A DNA stretch of 64,000 nt from Alphaproteobacteria bacterium LSUCC0396 (GTDB taxonomy: Bacteria; Pseudomonadota; Alphaproteobacteria; Puniceispirillales; Puniceispirillaceae). Made by a program: the position numbers and the translations under genes. Under the pieces are notes generated by a model that did not search any database, was not told the origin of the DNA, and saw only the letters and a program-made list of their open reading frames with translations. The stretch lies in contig CP166131.1 of NCBI GenBank assembly GCA_041228345.1, positions 2,039,001 to 2,103,000 of the forward strand. The letters run 5' to 3'. Each line of letters opens with the position of its first letter. Positions within the stretch are counted from its first letter, which is position 1. This document shows positions 52,839 through 62,197 of the stretch, in pieces.

Positions 52839-54097
52839 CAACAACAGTAACGGTACTTGGTAACGGTCTGAAAATCGCCACACGGGCAATGCCGCACACT
52901 GCCACCTTGTCAGTTGGGATATGGGTTAATGCCGGTGCGCGCGATGAGGGCGATAACGAACAGGGTATTGCCCATATGCTGGAACATATGGCGTTCAAAG
53001 GCACCAAACGGCGTGACGCGCAGACGATCGCGACCGAGGTCGAAAATGTCGGCGGTTATATGAACGCCCACACAAGCCGCGAGGAAACCGCTTATTATTT
53101 ACGGCTGCTGCCCGAGCATCTCGATCTGGGTGTCGATATTCTTGCCGATATCCTGACCGAATCGACCCTGCCCGAATTGGAAATTGAACGCGAGCGCGGT
53201 GTCATCATTCAGGAAATAGGGCAATCGCTTGATACACCGGATGATCTGGTGTTCGATTTGTTTGCCGCGGCCTGTTACGAAGGCCATACATTGGGACGCC
53301 CCATTCTGGGAACGGTTGATAGTGTCTCGGCATTTCAGCAGCAGGATTTAGACGCATTTTTGCGCCGTCATTATGGTGCCGGGCAAATGCTGGTTTGTGC
53401 TGCTGGGGCGGTTGATCATGATGATCTTGTGCGCCGGATTGAACAACGGCTTGGTCATATCGGTAATGCCACATCGGCGGTTCGCCACGCCGCGCCTTGG
53501 GGTGGTGGCCGCAAGCTGGCAACGCGCGAGCTTGAGCAGTCACATATCGTCTTTGGTCTGCCTGCTAAAATTGACACAATGGCCGACCGGTTTTCACTGA
53601 TGGCGCTATCGACCCTTTATGGCGGCGGAATGTCATCGCGGTTATTTCAGCAGGTTCGTGAAAAACGCGGGCTGTGCTATTCGATTTTTTCATTTTCCCA
53701 ATTGCATTCAGATGGCGGCAGCTTTTCTGTTTATGCAGGTACATCAGCCGGTCAGGTTGATGAGATGTTATCAGTCTGTGCGGCTGAGTTAGCGTCGGTC
53801 GCAGGCGGCGTGGGTGATGATGAGGTGGCGCGCGCAAAGGCCCAAATCCGCGCCAATCTATTGATGAGCCGCGAGTCTGTTTCGGGCTGTAGTGATGCGC
53901 TTGCGCGTCAAATCATGCTGTTTGGACGCCCGCAATCTGATGCGGAATTGCTGGAGGCTATTGACCAGATAGATGCCAAGCAGATTGCCACGATGGCCGC
54001 CAATCTCATTGCTGGCGGCACACCAGCGATAGCATGTGTTGGGCCGTCTTCGAAAGTTATGTCAAATGCTGATCTGGCGGCGCGGCTTGCGGCCTAG
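52835..54097 (+). CDS. M16-family zinc peptidase (processing-peptidase-like)
   Basis: This 420-aa protein is a pitrilysin-family peptidase of the type most like the mitochondrial processing peptidase beta subunit. The inverted zinc motif is HMLEHMAFKGT (H-x2-E-H, 47-51), with the distal ligand in ERERGVIIQEIGQSLDTPDD. The C-terminal half carries GGGMSSRLFQQVREKRGLCYSIFS, the second M16 repeat. Its ATG overlaps thrC by four bases. Natural substrates in bacteria are not established. Confidence 0.93.
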   Translation: MTTTVTVLGNGLKIATRAMPHTATLSVGIWVNAGARDEGDNEQGIAHMLEHMAFKGTKRRDAQTIATEVENVGGYMNAHTSREETAYYLRLLPEHLDLGVDILADILTESTLPELEIERERGVIIQEIGQSLDTPDDLVFDLFAAACYEGHTLGRPILGTVDSVSAFQQQDLDAFLRRHYGAGQMLVCAAGAVDHDDLVRRIEQRLGHIGNATSAVRHAAPWGGGRKLATRELEQSHIVFGLPAKIDTMADRFSLMALSTLYGGGMSSRLFQQVREKRGLCYSIFSFSQLHSDGGSFSVYAGTSAGQVDEMLSVCAAELASVAGGVGDDEVARAKAQIRANLLMSRESVSGCSDALARQIMLFGRPQSDAELLEAIDQIDAKQIATMAANLIAGGTPAIACVGPSSKVMSNADLAARLAA

Positions 54098-54714
54098 GCA
54101 TTGCCAGCTTCGCTAACATAATGTGCAGGATCAACGCCAAGCATTGCATAGGCCTTGTCCCACATATCATCACTATTGATGCCGAATAACAGATGGCTGC
54201 TTGCTGGCAGGTTCAACCACACATTGGCAGCCATTTCCTGTTCTAACTGGCCGGCGTGCCATCCGGCATAGCCAAGCGAAACAATAGAATGTTGCGGGCC
54301 AGTGCCGCTGATGATGTCACGAAGGATATTCACACTTGAGGTCAGGCCGATATCATGGGTAAGGGCAACACTTTCAGGCCGCATATGATCTTGTGAATGC
54401 AGCACAAACCCGCGCGTAGTATCAACCGGCCCGCCAATATAGACCGGCTGATCACCATGAAAGCGCGGCGTCTCCATTTCCAATGTTTTGCAGAGGCGCG
54501 CAAGGTCAAGCTGGTCAGTTTTCCGGTTGATCACGACGCCCATTGCCGCGCTTTGGTCATGCTGGCACATCATGATGACACTATGTTGAAAGCGGCTATC
54601 GTCGATATGGGGGCTGGCGAGGAGAAGCTGGCCTTGCAGGCTGGCGGCAGTCCTAAAGCGTGCCGCATAATGCAAAGGATCACCTTTCTGGCTTGTATCT
54701 TTTCTCGCCGTCAT
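54094..54714 (-). CDS. yqgE: YqgE/AlgH family protein (DUF179)
   Basis: This 206-aa cytoplasmic protein matches the YqgE/AlgH family: GQLLLASPHIDDSRFQHSVI, MGVVINRKT, VYIGGPVDTTRGFVLH and SLGYAGWHAGQLEQEMA. The biochemical function of the family is not settled; it has been linked to alginate regulation in pseudomonads. It converges with the M16 peptidase gene with a 4-bp overlap and diverges from the DsbD-like gene, with a 96-bp spacer between them. Confidence 0.92.
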   Translation of the reverse strand: MTARKDTSQKGDPLHYAARFRTAASLQGQLLLASPHIDDSRFQHSVIMMCQHDQSAAMGVVINRKTDQLDLARLCKTLEMETPRFHGDQPVYIGGPVDTTRGFVLHSQDHMRPESVALTHDIGLTSSVNILRDIISGTGPQHSIVSLGYAGWHAGQLEQEMAANVWLNLPASSHLLFGINSDDMWDKAYAMLGVDPAHYVSEAGNA

Positions 54715-54810
54715 TATCTACATTAGACAGCAATCCCATCACAGGTAAAGCAAAACCATGTCACACCAGATTACGCCTTGGCCGCAGCTGATATGGATTT
54801 GGATTAAAAA

Positions 54811-56979
54811 ATGATCAAGCCGCATTCATTTCAGCCATCATTGCAACGGCCTAATTTGCACCAGTACTGGCGGATGATTGGTTGTTTGCGTTTATCATCT
54901 CTGCTGCGGCTTTTTGGCGTTATCACGCTAGCTGCTTTGCTTGCTGCGCCCCTGCCTGCGGCTGCGCAATCTAGTGATGGGGCTGGCCCTTGGGTTGGCG
55001 ATCCGGCGTTTGGTCAAGCGCGGTTGATCAGTGCAGTCACCGGAACTGGTCAGCTGGAACGATTGCCATTGGGGTTGGAATTTCGTCTGGCGCCCGGATG
55101 GAAAATATACTGGCGCACCCCTGGCGAAGCCGGATTGCCGCCAGAGTTAGATTTAAGGCTGGCAAGCGGTGAGGTGCTGCAAACCGAGATCGAATGGCCG
55201 GTGCCAAAGCGGTTTAATGCATTTGGGTTTGATAATTTCGGCTATGCGGGAACGGTAATTTTGCCGGTTGGGATTCGCGGTCATATGCCGGGCGCGGCGG
55301 TGCAGATCAGCGGTCAGCTGGAAGCGCTGGTTTGCGCTGATATATGTGTTCCGCTTGCTGGTGACGTCCAACTTGATCTGGCCGATGGGCCGGCTGAACC
55401 CTCGTTGATAGCAATGCCGATCGCCCAGTTTCAAGCAAAAGTGCCGCGCCTTGGTGCCGCCTCATCTCTTGAGATCACGTCCCTGTGGCAGGATGGCGCC
55501 CAGCTAAAGGCCGCCTTTCGCGCAGATCAATCGTCGATTGACGATATTTTTGTTGAAGGCGCACCCGGCATTGCTTTTAAGAAACCGGTCATTGACGGCG
55601 ATGTTGCGGTAATTGCGCTTGAGGGTGATGTGAGCGCCCCGCTGGCTGGACAGGCGCTTGATCTGACTGTTGTTGCCGGTGATGATTTTTTAATGCGTAA
55701 GATGGTTGTGGGCGCCTCTGCCGAAACATCATCTGCCAATCGTGACGGCAAGCCCGGCAAAATCTGGACTATTATCGCGTTGGCGTTTCTCGGTGGATTG
55801 ATCTTGAACCTGATGCCATGTGTTTTGCCGGTATTGGCGATCAAGCTGGCGGCGATTATCGAATCCTCTGGTCAAAGCCGTGGATTTGTCAGGCTGCGGT
55901 TTGGTGCCGGGGCGATGGGCATCATTACCAGCTTTGCCCTGTTGGCCGCAGGATTAGCGGCGTTGCGGTTTGCTGGCGGACAAATCGGCTGGGGCATTCA
56001 GTTCCAAAGCCCGATATTTCTGACGGCCATGCTGCTGGTTCTGGGGCTGTTTACCCTGAATATGCTCGACCGGTTCTTTTTACCGGTGCCAGCTTTTTTA
56101 TCGGCTGGCGCGGCGCGCGCTGGGCACAATAATGGTGGATCGGGTCGTGGCACAGTCCTATTCGGTGATTTTATGGCGGGGATGCTGGCGACCTTGCTGG
56201 CGACGCCCTGTTCGGCGCCGTTTGTTGGCAGCGCGGTCACGGTGGCGCTGACTGGCGATATGGCCCAGCTTTTTGCCGTCTTTATGGCGATGGGCGCAGG
56301 GCTTGCCGCGCCGTGGGGGCTGGTTGTGTTATTTCCGGCTCTGGTTGGGTTGTTGCCGCGCCCGGGCCATTGGATGGTCTGGTTAAAGCGCGCGCTTGCC
56401 GGATTGCTGATCATCACAATGATATGGCTTGGCTGGCTTTTATTCACCGTACAAGGCGGCACGGCCGCAGTGCTGGTGTTTTTGTTGCTGATATTGCTGC
56501 TTGCGGCGATCCTGTTCCGCATCAAGCTGATGATGCTATGCGCCAGCCTTGGCTTGTTTTTGGGGCTGATGTTCTTGCCAGCACCAGCGGCAGTTAAACA
56601 GCAGATGGCAGGAATTGATTGGCAGCAATGGTCGCCTGCGGCAAGTGCTGTTGCGCGGGAACAGGGTAAACTAGTGCTCGTTGATGTGACCGCAGATTGG
56701 TGCATTACCTGCAAGGCTAACAAGACACTGGTTCTCGAGGCGGCACCAATTGGCCCGCTGCTCAGAACACTGGCGAATGAAAACAAGCTGGTGATGTTGA
56801 AGGCTGACTGGACGCGCCCTGATCCGGCCATTGCCAGTTTTCTGGCAAGTCATGGCCGCTTTGGTATTCCGTTCAATATTATCTATGGCCCCAAGGCAAA
56901 TGACGGCATAGTGCTGGGTGAATTGCTAAATGCCAATATGGTCGAGTCTGCGCTGATCAAGGCGGGCATGGCGCGCTGA
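54811..56979 (+). CDS. DsbD-like protein-disulfide reductase (ScsB type)
   Basis: This 722-aa protein moves reducing power across the inner membrane. After an N-terminal signal segment comes a periplasmic domain with a CADIC pair (EALVCADICVPLAGDVQLDL), then eight membrane helices with the two reactive cysteines in LNLMPCVLPVLAIKLAAI and ATPCSAPFVGSAV, and a C-terminal thioredoxin-like domain with DWCITCKANK. The long N-terminal domain places it with the ScsB/DsbD group. It may keep periplasmic cysteines reduced for metal or cytochrome assembly; that is inferred. A further ATG near 54877 (MIGCLRLSSLLRLFG) could be the true start. Confidence 0.9.
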   Translation: MIKPHSFQPSLQRPNLHQYWRMIGCLRLSSLLRLFGVITLAALLAAPLPAAAQSSDGAGPWVGDPAFGQARLISAVTGTGQLERLPLGLEFRLAPGWKIYWRTPGEAGLPPELDLRLASGEVLQTEIEWPVPKRFNAFGFDNFGYAGTVILPVGIRGHMPGAAVQISGQLEALVCADICVPLAGDVQLDLADGPAEPSLIAMPIAQFQAKVPRLGAASSLEITSLWQDGAQLKAAFRADQSSIDDIFVEGAPGIAFKKPVIDGDVAVIALEGDVSAPLAGQALDLTVVAGDDFLMRKMVVGASAETSSANRDGKPGKIWTIIALAFLGGLILNLMPCVLPVLAIKLAAIIESSGQSRGFVRLRFGAGAMGIITSFALLAAGLAALRFAGGQIGWGIQFQSPIFLTAMLLVLGLFTLNMLDRFFLPVPAFLSAGAARAGHNNGGSGRGTVLFGDFMAGMLATLLATPCSAPFVGSAVTVALTGDMAQLFAVFMAMGAGLAAPWGLVVLFPALVGLLPRPGHWMVWLKRALAGLLIITMIWLGWLLFTVQGGTAAVLVFLLLILLLAAILFRIKLMMLCASLGLFLGLMFLPAPAAVKQQMAGIDWQQWSPAASAVAREQGKLVLVDVTADWCITCKANKTLVLEAAPIGPLLRTLANENKLVMLKADWTRPDPAIASFLASHGRFGIPFNIIYGPKANDGIVLGELLNANMVESALIKAGMAR

Positions 56980-57070
56980 TACCTTGTTGGGCTTGCATGA
57001 TTGAGGTCTGCGGTATAAATAACGGGATAGCTTCTTAAACGTTCTTAATATTCCCAAAAAAGGCGATCCG

Positions 57071-57565
57071 ATGACTGACGAAAATCCTACTATTCAGCCT
57101 GGCCAAGAGATCCCAGCTGCAACGATCCAAATGAAATCTGAAGATGGTATTGATGCCATCGAAACCACCGACTATTTCAAGGATTGCCGAGTGGTGATGT
57201 TTGCACTTCCGGGCGCTTTCACGTCAACATGTTCAGCTAAACATTTGCCTGGCTATATTCAAAATGCAGAGAAATTAAAAGCAGCTGGCTTTGACAAAAT
57301 TGCCTGTCTGGCGGTTAATGATGCCCATGTCATGCGGGCGTGGGGGTTGGAAAATAAGGCTGAAGGCATTATTGACATGCTGTCGGATCCGCTGCATGAG
57401 TTCTCTACCGCTCTTGGGATTATTCGTTTCCATGGACCAGTATTGGGCGCACGTGCAACTCGCTGTGCAATGGTAATTGACAAGGGCATCCTGACCCATA
57501 TCTTCATGGAAGAGCCAGCGGCGTTTGAAGTCTCAAGCGCCGAGCATGTTCTAGCCAATATCTAA
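57071..57565 (+). CDS. peroxiredoxin, Prx5 type (probably glutathione/glutaredoxin-dependent)
   Basis: This 164-aa thiol peroxidase reduces hydrogen peroxide and organic peroxides. The peroxidatic cysteine is C54 in ALPGAFTSTCSAKHLPGY, with the family WG-L-x-N-x-A-E-G segment (RAWGLENKAEGI) and the RCAMVIDKGILTHIF strand. Other Cys residues (C39, one in IACLAV and one in the late TRCAMV) are at positions where 1-Cys types vary, so reduction by glutathione is likely. A TATAAA (57014-57019) may be its -10 box. A strong terminator follows. Confidence 0.92.
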   Translation: MTDENPTIQPGQEIPAATIQMKSEDGIDAIETTDYFKDCRVVMFALPGAFTSTCSAKHLPGYIQNAEKLKAAGFDKIACLAVNDAHVMRAWGLENKAEGIIDMLSDPLHEFSTALGIIRFHGPVLGARATRCAMVIDKGILTHIFMEEPAAFEVSSAEHVLANI

Positions 57566-57586
57566 ATTGCTAACCTTTGGACTATA

Positions 57587-57610
57587 GGGGGCCTATGGCC
57601 CCCTTTTTTT
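57587..57610 (+). terminator. rho-independent terminator after the peroxiredoxin gene
   Basis: GGGGGCC (57587-57593) pairs with GGCCCCC (57597-57603) over a TAT loop and is followed by seven T residues. It lies 22 bp beyond the peroxiredoxin stop. Confidence 0.92.
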
Positions 57611-57633
57611 GGGCAGATCTGGGCGATGCAGAT

Positions 57634-58083
57634 TTAGGCGATGGCCTCTGCCGCGCCGCGTGCGAGGATGTCACAACGTTCGTTCAATGGATTGCCAGCA
57701 TGCCCCTTGACCCAATGCCAGCGCACCTGATGTCGCGCGACAGCCTCGTCTAACTGCTGCCATAAATCTTGATTAGCGACTGGCTTTTTTGCCGCGGTCT
57801 TCCAGCCATTTGCCTTCCAGCGGGGCATCCAATCCTGAACCCCGTTCATCACATAGCGGCTGTCAGTGTGCAGATCGACCAGCATCGGCCGCGTGACCGC
57901 ATTCAGCCCCATGATCGCCGCCATCAATTCCATCCGGTTATTTGTCGTATCGGCCTGTGATCCGGTGATCTCACGCTCATTGTCCTGCCATTGCAAAATC
58001 GCCGCCCAGCCGCCCGGACCCGGATTTGACAAGCATGACCCATCAGTGTGGATTACAACCGGTTCTGGGGCATCCTGCGGCAT
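57634..58083 (-). CDS. rnhA: ribonuclease HI
   Basis: This 149-aa enzyme cuts the RNA strand of RNA-DNA hybrids. The catalytic acidic residues are visible in order: [41 protein letters not shown] and, near the C-terminus, [12 protein letters not shown]. The basic handle typical of the E. coli form is present ([20 protein letters not shown]). It is the last gene of the leftward set ispH-thrB-rnhA, a common alphaproteobacterial order, 61 bp after thrB. Confidence 0.95.
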   Translation of the reverse strand: MPQDAPEPVVIHTDGSCLSNPGPGGWAAILQWQDNEREITGSQADTTNNRMELMAAIMGLNAVTRPMLVDLHTDSRYVMNGVQDWMPRWKANGWKTAAKKPVANQDLWQQLDEAVARHQVRWHWVKGHAGNPLNERCDILARGAAEAIA

Positions 58084-58144
58084 TTAACGGCTCCTCTGGG
58101 GGTTGGGGTAGACAAGGTGTGATATTCAACCTTGGCGGGAATAA

Positions 58145-59107
58145 TCAATCAAAACCATAGGCGCCAACGCCGGATACGGACTGATGAAACCGCAGTATCG
58201 ACCAATATTCCATCGGATCTTTCGGGCTGACGAGCGCATCTTTTGGTGTGTGGAGCCAGTCATAGGCGCGTGTTAGGAAAAACCGCATTGCCGAACCGGC
58301 GGCCAAAACCGGAATGGCATTAATTTCGGCCTCGCTAAGCGGGCGTACCGACTGATAGCCGCGGATTAGCGCGCGTGATTTTGTCAGATTAAAACTGCCA
58401 TCAGCATCAAAGCACCATGAGTTCAGGCAGATGCCAATGTCATAGGCAAAAATATCTTCGCACGCAAAATAGAAATCAATCAGTCCGGTCAGCTTATCAC
58501 CGATGAACAGCACATTATTGGGGAATAAATCGGCATGGATGATGCCTTGCGGTAAATCTTGCGGCCATGAAGCAAGGATAGAGCTCAGGCGGCTTTGCGC
58601 CATTTCCTGCATTGAGGGGGTGATTTCATCGGCACCCGCACCAATGCTGTCGAGCAGTGACTGCCATGATGCAGGGCCCAGCGCGTTTGCCCGGCGGCGG
58701 GTAATGCCGCTGGCGTGAAGATGCATCGTTGCAAGGCTGACACCAAGCGCAAGGCATTTCTCGCGGTTCGGGTAACGCGACGAGGTGCCGTCAAGAAATG
58801 AGAAAACCGCACAAGGCCGCCCCATCAATTCCTGTAAAATGCTGCCATCACGTGCGGCAACGGGCAGGGGGCAGTTCATCCCCATGCCCGCAAGATGGGT
58901 CATCAGTTCCATGAAGAATGGCAAATCATCCGCATCGACCCGCTTTTCATACAAGGTTAGAATGAAATGCGCTTTATCGGTGCGCAGAAGATAATTGGAG
59001 TTTTCAACCCCCTCGGCAATGCCAGCAAAGCTGAGCACGTTGCCAAGATCATAGGCCGACAAGAACGTGGCTAAAGTCAGGTCATCTACTGTTGTGTAAA
59101 CCGCCAT
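58145..59107 (-). CDS. thrB: homoserine kinase (type II, APH-like fold)
   Basis: This 320-aa kinase phosphorylates homoserine, supplying the substrate of ThrC. It belongs to the ThrB form with an aminoglycoside-phosphotransferase fold: GIAEGVENSNYLLRT at the N-terminus, IIHADLFPNNVLFIGDKLTGLIDF (read as HADLFPNNV then IDF) for the catalytic and Mg-binding loops, and YDIGICLNSWCFDADG. It lies 7 bp after ispH and before rnhA. It is encoded on the opposite strand from thrC, in another operon. Confidence 0.94.
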   Translation of the reverse strand: MAVYTTVDDLTLATFLSAYDLGNVLSFAGIAEGVENSNYLLRTDKAHFILTLYEKRVDADDLPFFMELMTHLAGMGMNCPLPVAARDGSILQELMGRPCAVFSFLDGTSSRYPNREKCLALGVSLATMHLHASGITRRRANALGPASWQSLLDSIGAGADEITPSMQEMAQSRLSSILASWPQDLPQGIIHADLFPNNVLFIGDKLTGLIDFYFACEDIFAYDIGICLNSWCFDADGSFNLTKSRALIRGYQSVRPLSEAEINAIPVLAAGSAMRFFLTRAYDWLHTPKDALVSPKDPMEYWSILRFHQSVSGVGAYGFD

Positions 59108-59114
59108 AAAATCA

Positions 59115-60059
59115 CTAGCCTGCTAAAATGGATGGCAGTTTGAAATTCATTGTTTCCCGAATTTTGCCATGCTCACTAACGTCAATCTGGTAACGCTGGC
59201 GAAGCGCGGCAACCACGTCTTCAACTAGGCTTTCAGGTGCCGATGCACCAGCCGATAATCCGATGTGATCGGCCGCATCAACAAGCGACCAGTCAATCGC
59301 CTGTTTATCAGCGATCAAAATAGCAGCCTTTGCCCCGGCTAGCTTGGCAACCTCGACAAGACGCTGGGAATTTGATGAATTTTCCGCACCGATCACCAGC
59401 ATCAGATCAACCGCACCGGCAATATCCTTGACCGCCTTTTGCCGGTTTGTGGTGGCATAACAGATATCCTCGCCGCGCGGGCCAGAAATTTCGGGAAAGC
59501 GGAACTGTAGCACTGAAATAATCTCGGCCGTGTCATCAACCGACAAGGTGGTCTGCGTCGCAAAAGCCAGCGCAGCGCCGTCGGGCGGGGTTACCGTGCG
59601 GGCATCCTCAACCGTTTCGATCAGGGTCACATCTTCAGGATTAACCTGCCCCATTGTGCCCTCAACCTCGGGATGACCAGCATGACCGATCAGCAGAATA
59701 TGACGGTGATTATCGGCATGGCGACGGGTTTCAATATGGACTTTGGTCACCAGCGGGCAGGTGGCATCGACCGCGATCATATTGCGGCGGGCAGCCTCAT
59801 CGACAACAGCGCGAGCAACCCCATGCGCAGAAAAGACAACCGGTGCATCGGCTGGCACTTCATCCAGCTCGTCAACAAACACCGCGCCCTGAGCTGCCAG
59901 CCCGTCAACAACCGTTTTATTATGGACAATTTCATGGCGCACATAGACCGGAGCGCCAAATTTTTCCAGTGCGACTTCAACGATGCGAACAGCGCGATCA
60001 ACGCCAGCACAAAAACCACGCGGCGCGGCAATGGTGAGTTTTTTAGGACTTGTTTTCAT
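59115..60059 (-). CDS. ispH: 4-hydroxy-3-methylbut-2-enyl diphosphate reductase
   Basis: This 314-aa iron-sulfur enzyme completes the non-mevalonate isoprenoid pathway. The three cluster cysteines are in [17 protein letters not shown] (C17), [12 protein letters not shown] and [29 protein letters not shown] and [15 protein letters not shown] are also diagnostic. Its product feeds the ubiquinone tail and undecaprenyl carriers. It is the first gene of ispH-thrB-rnhA and diverges from a lipoprotein gene, with only 72 bp between the start codons. Confidence 0.96.
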   Translation of the reverse strand: MKTSPKKLTIAAPRGFCAGVDRAVRIVEVALEKFGAPVYVRHEIVHNKTVVDGLAAQGAVFVDELDEVPADAPVVFSAHGVARAVVDEAARRNMIAVDATCPLVTKVHIETRRHADNHRHILLIGHAGHPEVEGTMGQVNPEDVTLIETVEDARTVTPPDGAALAFATQTTLSVDDTAEIISVLQFRFPEISGPRGEDICYATTNRQKAVKDIAGAVDLMLVIGAENSSNSQRLVEVAKLAGAKAAILIADKQAIDWSLVDAADHIGLSAGASAPESLVEDVVAALRQRYQIDVSEHGKIRETMNFKLPSILAG

Positions 60060-60131
60060 AACTATTGTTGTTGCCCATTTCCTGTGTTTAGGTCAATTGC
60101 TGTTCGGGAAAAAAAGCTTTATGTTGGGAAT

Positions 60132-60587
60132 ATGAAACAGATATCTTTTCTGGCCGTAATTGGCTGTTCGATCTTTCTTGCTGGCTGTACCAGTAAAGAT
60201 GAGTTTGTCTCTTGTCCCGCGATTAGTGCGCCAGAACAAGGCACGCGTGCCTATGTGCGCTCGGATGAGACAAGGCAGGTGTTTGACGTTCGTCTGAACG
60301 GCGTGGATGCTGTCTGCACGCGGCATAAGTCGGGCGGCACAAAGATTGCGCTAAGGACGGGGTTAAAGGTCAAGCGTGACCTTGCTGCCGGGGCTGGTAA
60401 TGACACGCTGTCGTTGCCGCTTATGACGGCAATTGTCGATCGTAACCAAGCTGTGACCGCGAATGAAGATTTCGGGTATCTGATTGGCTTTAGCAAGGAT
60501 GATGCAGTGAAATATCCGGTGGTTGAGTTCGAACAGATCGTTCCGGCTGATGCGCGTCTGGTGATTAGCCTAAAGCCAGCTTACTAG
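60132..60587 (+). CDS. small lipoprotein of unknown function
   Basis: This 151-aa protein begins MKQISFLAVIGCSIFLAGC, a signal peptide ending in the lipobox LAGC with the lipidated cysteine at residue 19. The rest is a soluble domain with two further cysteines (SCPAI and DAVCTRH) and many short strands. I recognise no named family. The frame is open far upstream but the lipoprotein start at 60132 is clearly the sensible one. It diverges from ispH and is followed by a bidirectional terminator before the atp operon. Confidence 0.78.
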   Translation: MKQISFLAVIGCSIFLAGCTSKDEFVSCPAISAPEQGTRAYVRSDETRQVFDVRLNGVDAVCTRHKSGGTKIALRTGLKVKRDLAAGAGNDTLSLPLMTAIVDRNQAVTANEDFGYLIGFSKDDAVKYPVVEFEQIVPADARLVISLKPAY

Positions 60588-60630
60588 GCGTACGTCACTG
60601 CCGGTAGCCCCAGCCATAAAAGAAACGCCA

Positions 60631-60668
60631 TAAAAAAAACGCCAGTTCTTGCGAGCTGGCGTTTGTTT
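60631..60668. terminator. bidirectional terminator between the lipoprotein gene and the atp operon
   Basis: AAACGCCAG (60637-60645) pairs with CTGGCGTTT (60656-60664) over a 10-nt loop, with an A run on the left and T-rich sequence on the right. It serves both the lipoprotein gene on + and atpF on -. Confidence 0.88.
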
Positions 60669-60692
60669 ATTTCGCATTTTGAAAGGCAGGGA

Positions 60693-61181
60693 TTAATTCA
60701 GCTTTTCAATCTCAGCAGCAGCTTTATCGACAAGCGCAAGGCTGGCTTTGTCGTCGAGTTTGCTGGTGATGATCTCGGTCGCTGTGGCGACGGCTAGGGC
60801 AGCTGCCCGTTCCCGTAATTCTGCAACCATGCTGGCCTCGGCCGCCTTGATCTTTGCATCGGCCTGTTGTTCCCGCCGTTTGACTGCGGCGATGGCGTTT
60901 TTCTCGGCTGTTTCGCGGATCCGCTGTGCGGTCGCTTCGGCTGACTGTAAAATAGCCTCAGCCTCTTTTGCCGCTTCACGGTGCAGACGCTTGTAAGTTT
61001 GCAACTCTTCAAGAGCCGCATCCCGTAACGCTGCCGCTTCCTTCAGCTCGTCACTGATTTTTGCCGAACGTTCGTCAAGCATACCGCCCAAAGCAGCGCC
61101 GACCTTACGCCAAACAAGCGCGACAAAGACCAAAAAGCCAACAAGCACCCATACCGATTCAAGAACGATTCCCTGTTCCAT
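60693..61181 (-). CDS. atpF: F0F1 ATP synthase subunit b
   Basis: This 162-aa subunit is part of the peripheral stalk. One N-terminal membrane helix (ESVWVLVGFLVFVALVW) is followed by a long alanine/glutamate/lysine-rich coiled coil (about residues 35-140). It is the second of two b-type subunits: its ATG overlaps the stop of the b' gene by one base. Last gene of the leftward atpI-B-E-F'-F set; the F1 genes are not in the window. Confidence 0.94.
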   Translation of the reverse strand: MEQGIVLESVWVLVGFLVFVALVWRKVGAALGGMLDERSAKISDELKEAAALRDAALEELQTYKRLHREAAKEAEAILQSAEATAQRIRETAEKNAIAAVKRREQQADAKIKAAEASMVAELRERAAALAVATATEIITSKLDDKASLALVDKAAAEIEKLN

Positions 61182-61786
61182 CAGTTTGCTCCCTGCTTGG
61201 CCAGTTTTGTGGCAATTGACGCTGCGGTTTTACCCGCCTGTGCACTGGTGGTTTTGATTCCGGCAAGTGCGGCAACTGCGTCCATAGCAGCTTCGGCTGC
61301 GACATCATTAAGATTAGCCAATGCTTCGGTTTTCGCTTTTGCCAATGCAGCTTCAGCGCTTGCAACCTTATCGGCCAGCTTGCGCGCGACTTTGGCGTCT
61401 GCTGCCTCGGCTTTTTTCGTGGCTTCCATAGCAGCTTGCTTGGCAAATTCAGCTGCATCGCTGCGGGCTTTCTCAAGGTCGCTCTCATATTCAGCACGGG
61501 TTTTGGCAGCATCAGCACTGGCGTTACGTGCCTTTTCAAGATCGCCGTCCAATGTCTGACGACGTTCTTCAAGAACAGCACCAATGCGCGGTGTTACCAT
61601 TTTGGCCATGACCACATAGCCCGCACCAAACAGCACCACGAGCCAGAACAGCTGTGATGGCCATGTAGCAATATCAAGCTGGGGCAGGCCCGGCTCGCTG
61701 GCACCAGCTGCAAAAGCCTTTGCCGACATAAAAGCCGGAAGGGCGACTGCAATTGCGGTTAGCCGGTATCTTGTATTTTCCGTCAT
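61181..61786 (-). CDS. atpG: F0F1 ATP synthase subunit b'
   Basis: This 201-aa subunit pairs with subunit b in the peripheral stalk; a divided b/b' pair is usual in Alphaproteobacteria and photosynthetic bacteria. It starts with a signal-like or membrane-proximal stretch (YRLTAIAVALPAFMSAKAFA), then the membrane helix PSQLFWLVVLFGAGYVVMAK and a long charged coiled coil. The symbol for b' varies between genomes (atpF', atpG, atpX). The coding sequence ends one base into the atpF start. Confidence 0.88.
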   Translation of the reverse strand: MTENTRYRLTAIAVALPAFMSAKAFAAGASEPGLPQLDIATWPSQLFWLVVLFGAGYVVMAKMVTPRIGAVLEERRQTLDGDLEKARNASADAAKTRAEYESDLEKARSDAAEFAKQAAMEATKKAEAADAKVARKLADKVASAEAALAKAKTEALANLNDVAAEAAMDAVAALAGIKTTSAQAGKTAASIATKLAKQGAN

Positions 61787-61882
61787 TTTTATCCCCTTGC
61801 CCGCCTGCCGGACTTGGTTCGTAAACGAACCACAAAGCCGGCAAGCAAGTCATGGAATGTTTGTTGCGAATTCGGGTCTTTT

Positions 61883-62110
61883 TTAAAGAGCGAACAAAAG
61901 CAACAGAGCAACAACAAGTGCGAACAGCGCGATGGCTTCAGTCAAGGCAAATCCAAGAATGCCAATACCGAAAACTTCGCCGCGAGCCGCAGGGTTGCGT
62001 GCGATAGAGGTTACAAGTGCAGAGAAGATGTTACCAATACCAACACCAACACCAGCAAGAGCGATAACGGCCAAACCGGCACCGATCATTTTTGCAGCTT
62101 CTACTTCCAT
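61883..62110 (-). CDS. atpE: F0F1 ATP synthase subunit c
   Basis: This 75-aa hairpin protein forms the rotating ring. Two membrane helices flank the polar loop [12 protein letters not shown] (with the R-N-P core), and the proton-carrying glutamate lies in [20 protein letters not shown]. Two in-frame ATGs are close: AAGGA is only 2 nt before the one at 62116 but 8 nt before the one at 62110, so I choose 62110 ([12 protein letters not shown]). It lies between atpB and the b' gene with short spacers of 90-100 bp, which may help raise its translation relative to its neighbours. Confidence 0.96.
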   Translation of the reverse strand: MEVEAAKMIGAGLAVIALAGVGVGIGNIFSALVTSIARNPAARGEVFGIGILGFALTEAIALFALVVALLLLFAL

Positions 62111-62197
62111 AATCATAGTCCTTCCATGAGTTTTTACACAGTTTCGTTCAATTCACACCGCTGTAATTTACCAGCGGATTCGGTTGGGCCTCTGCGC

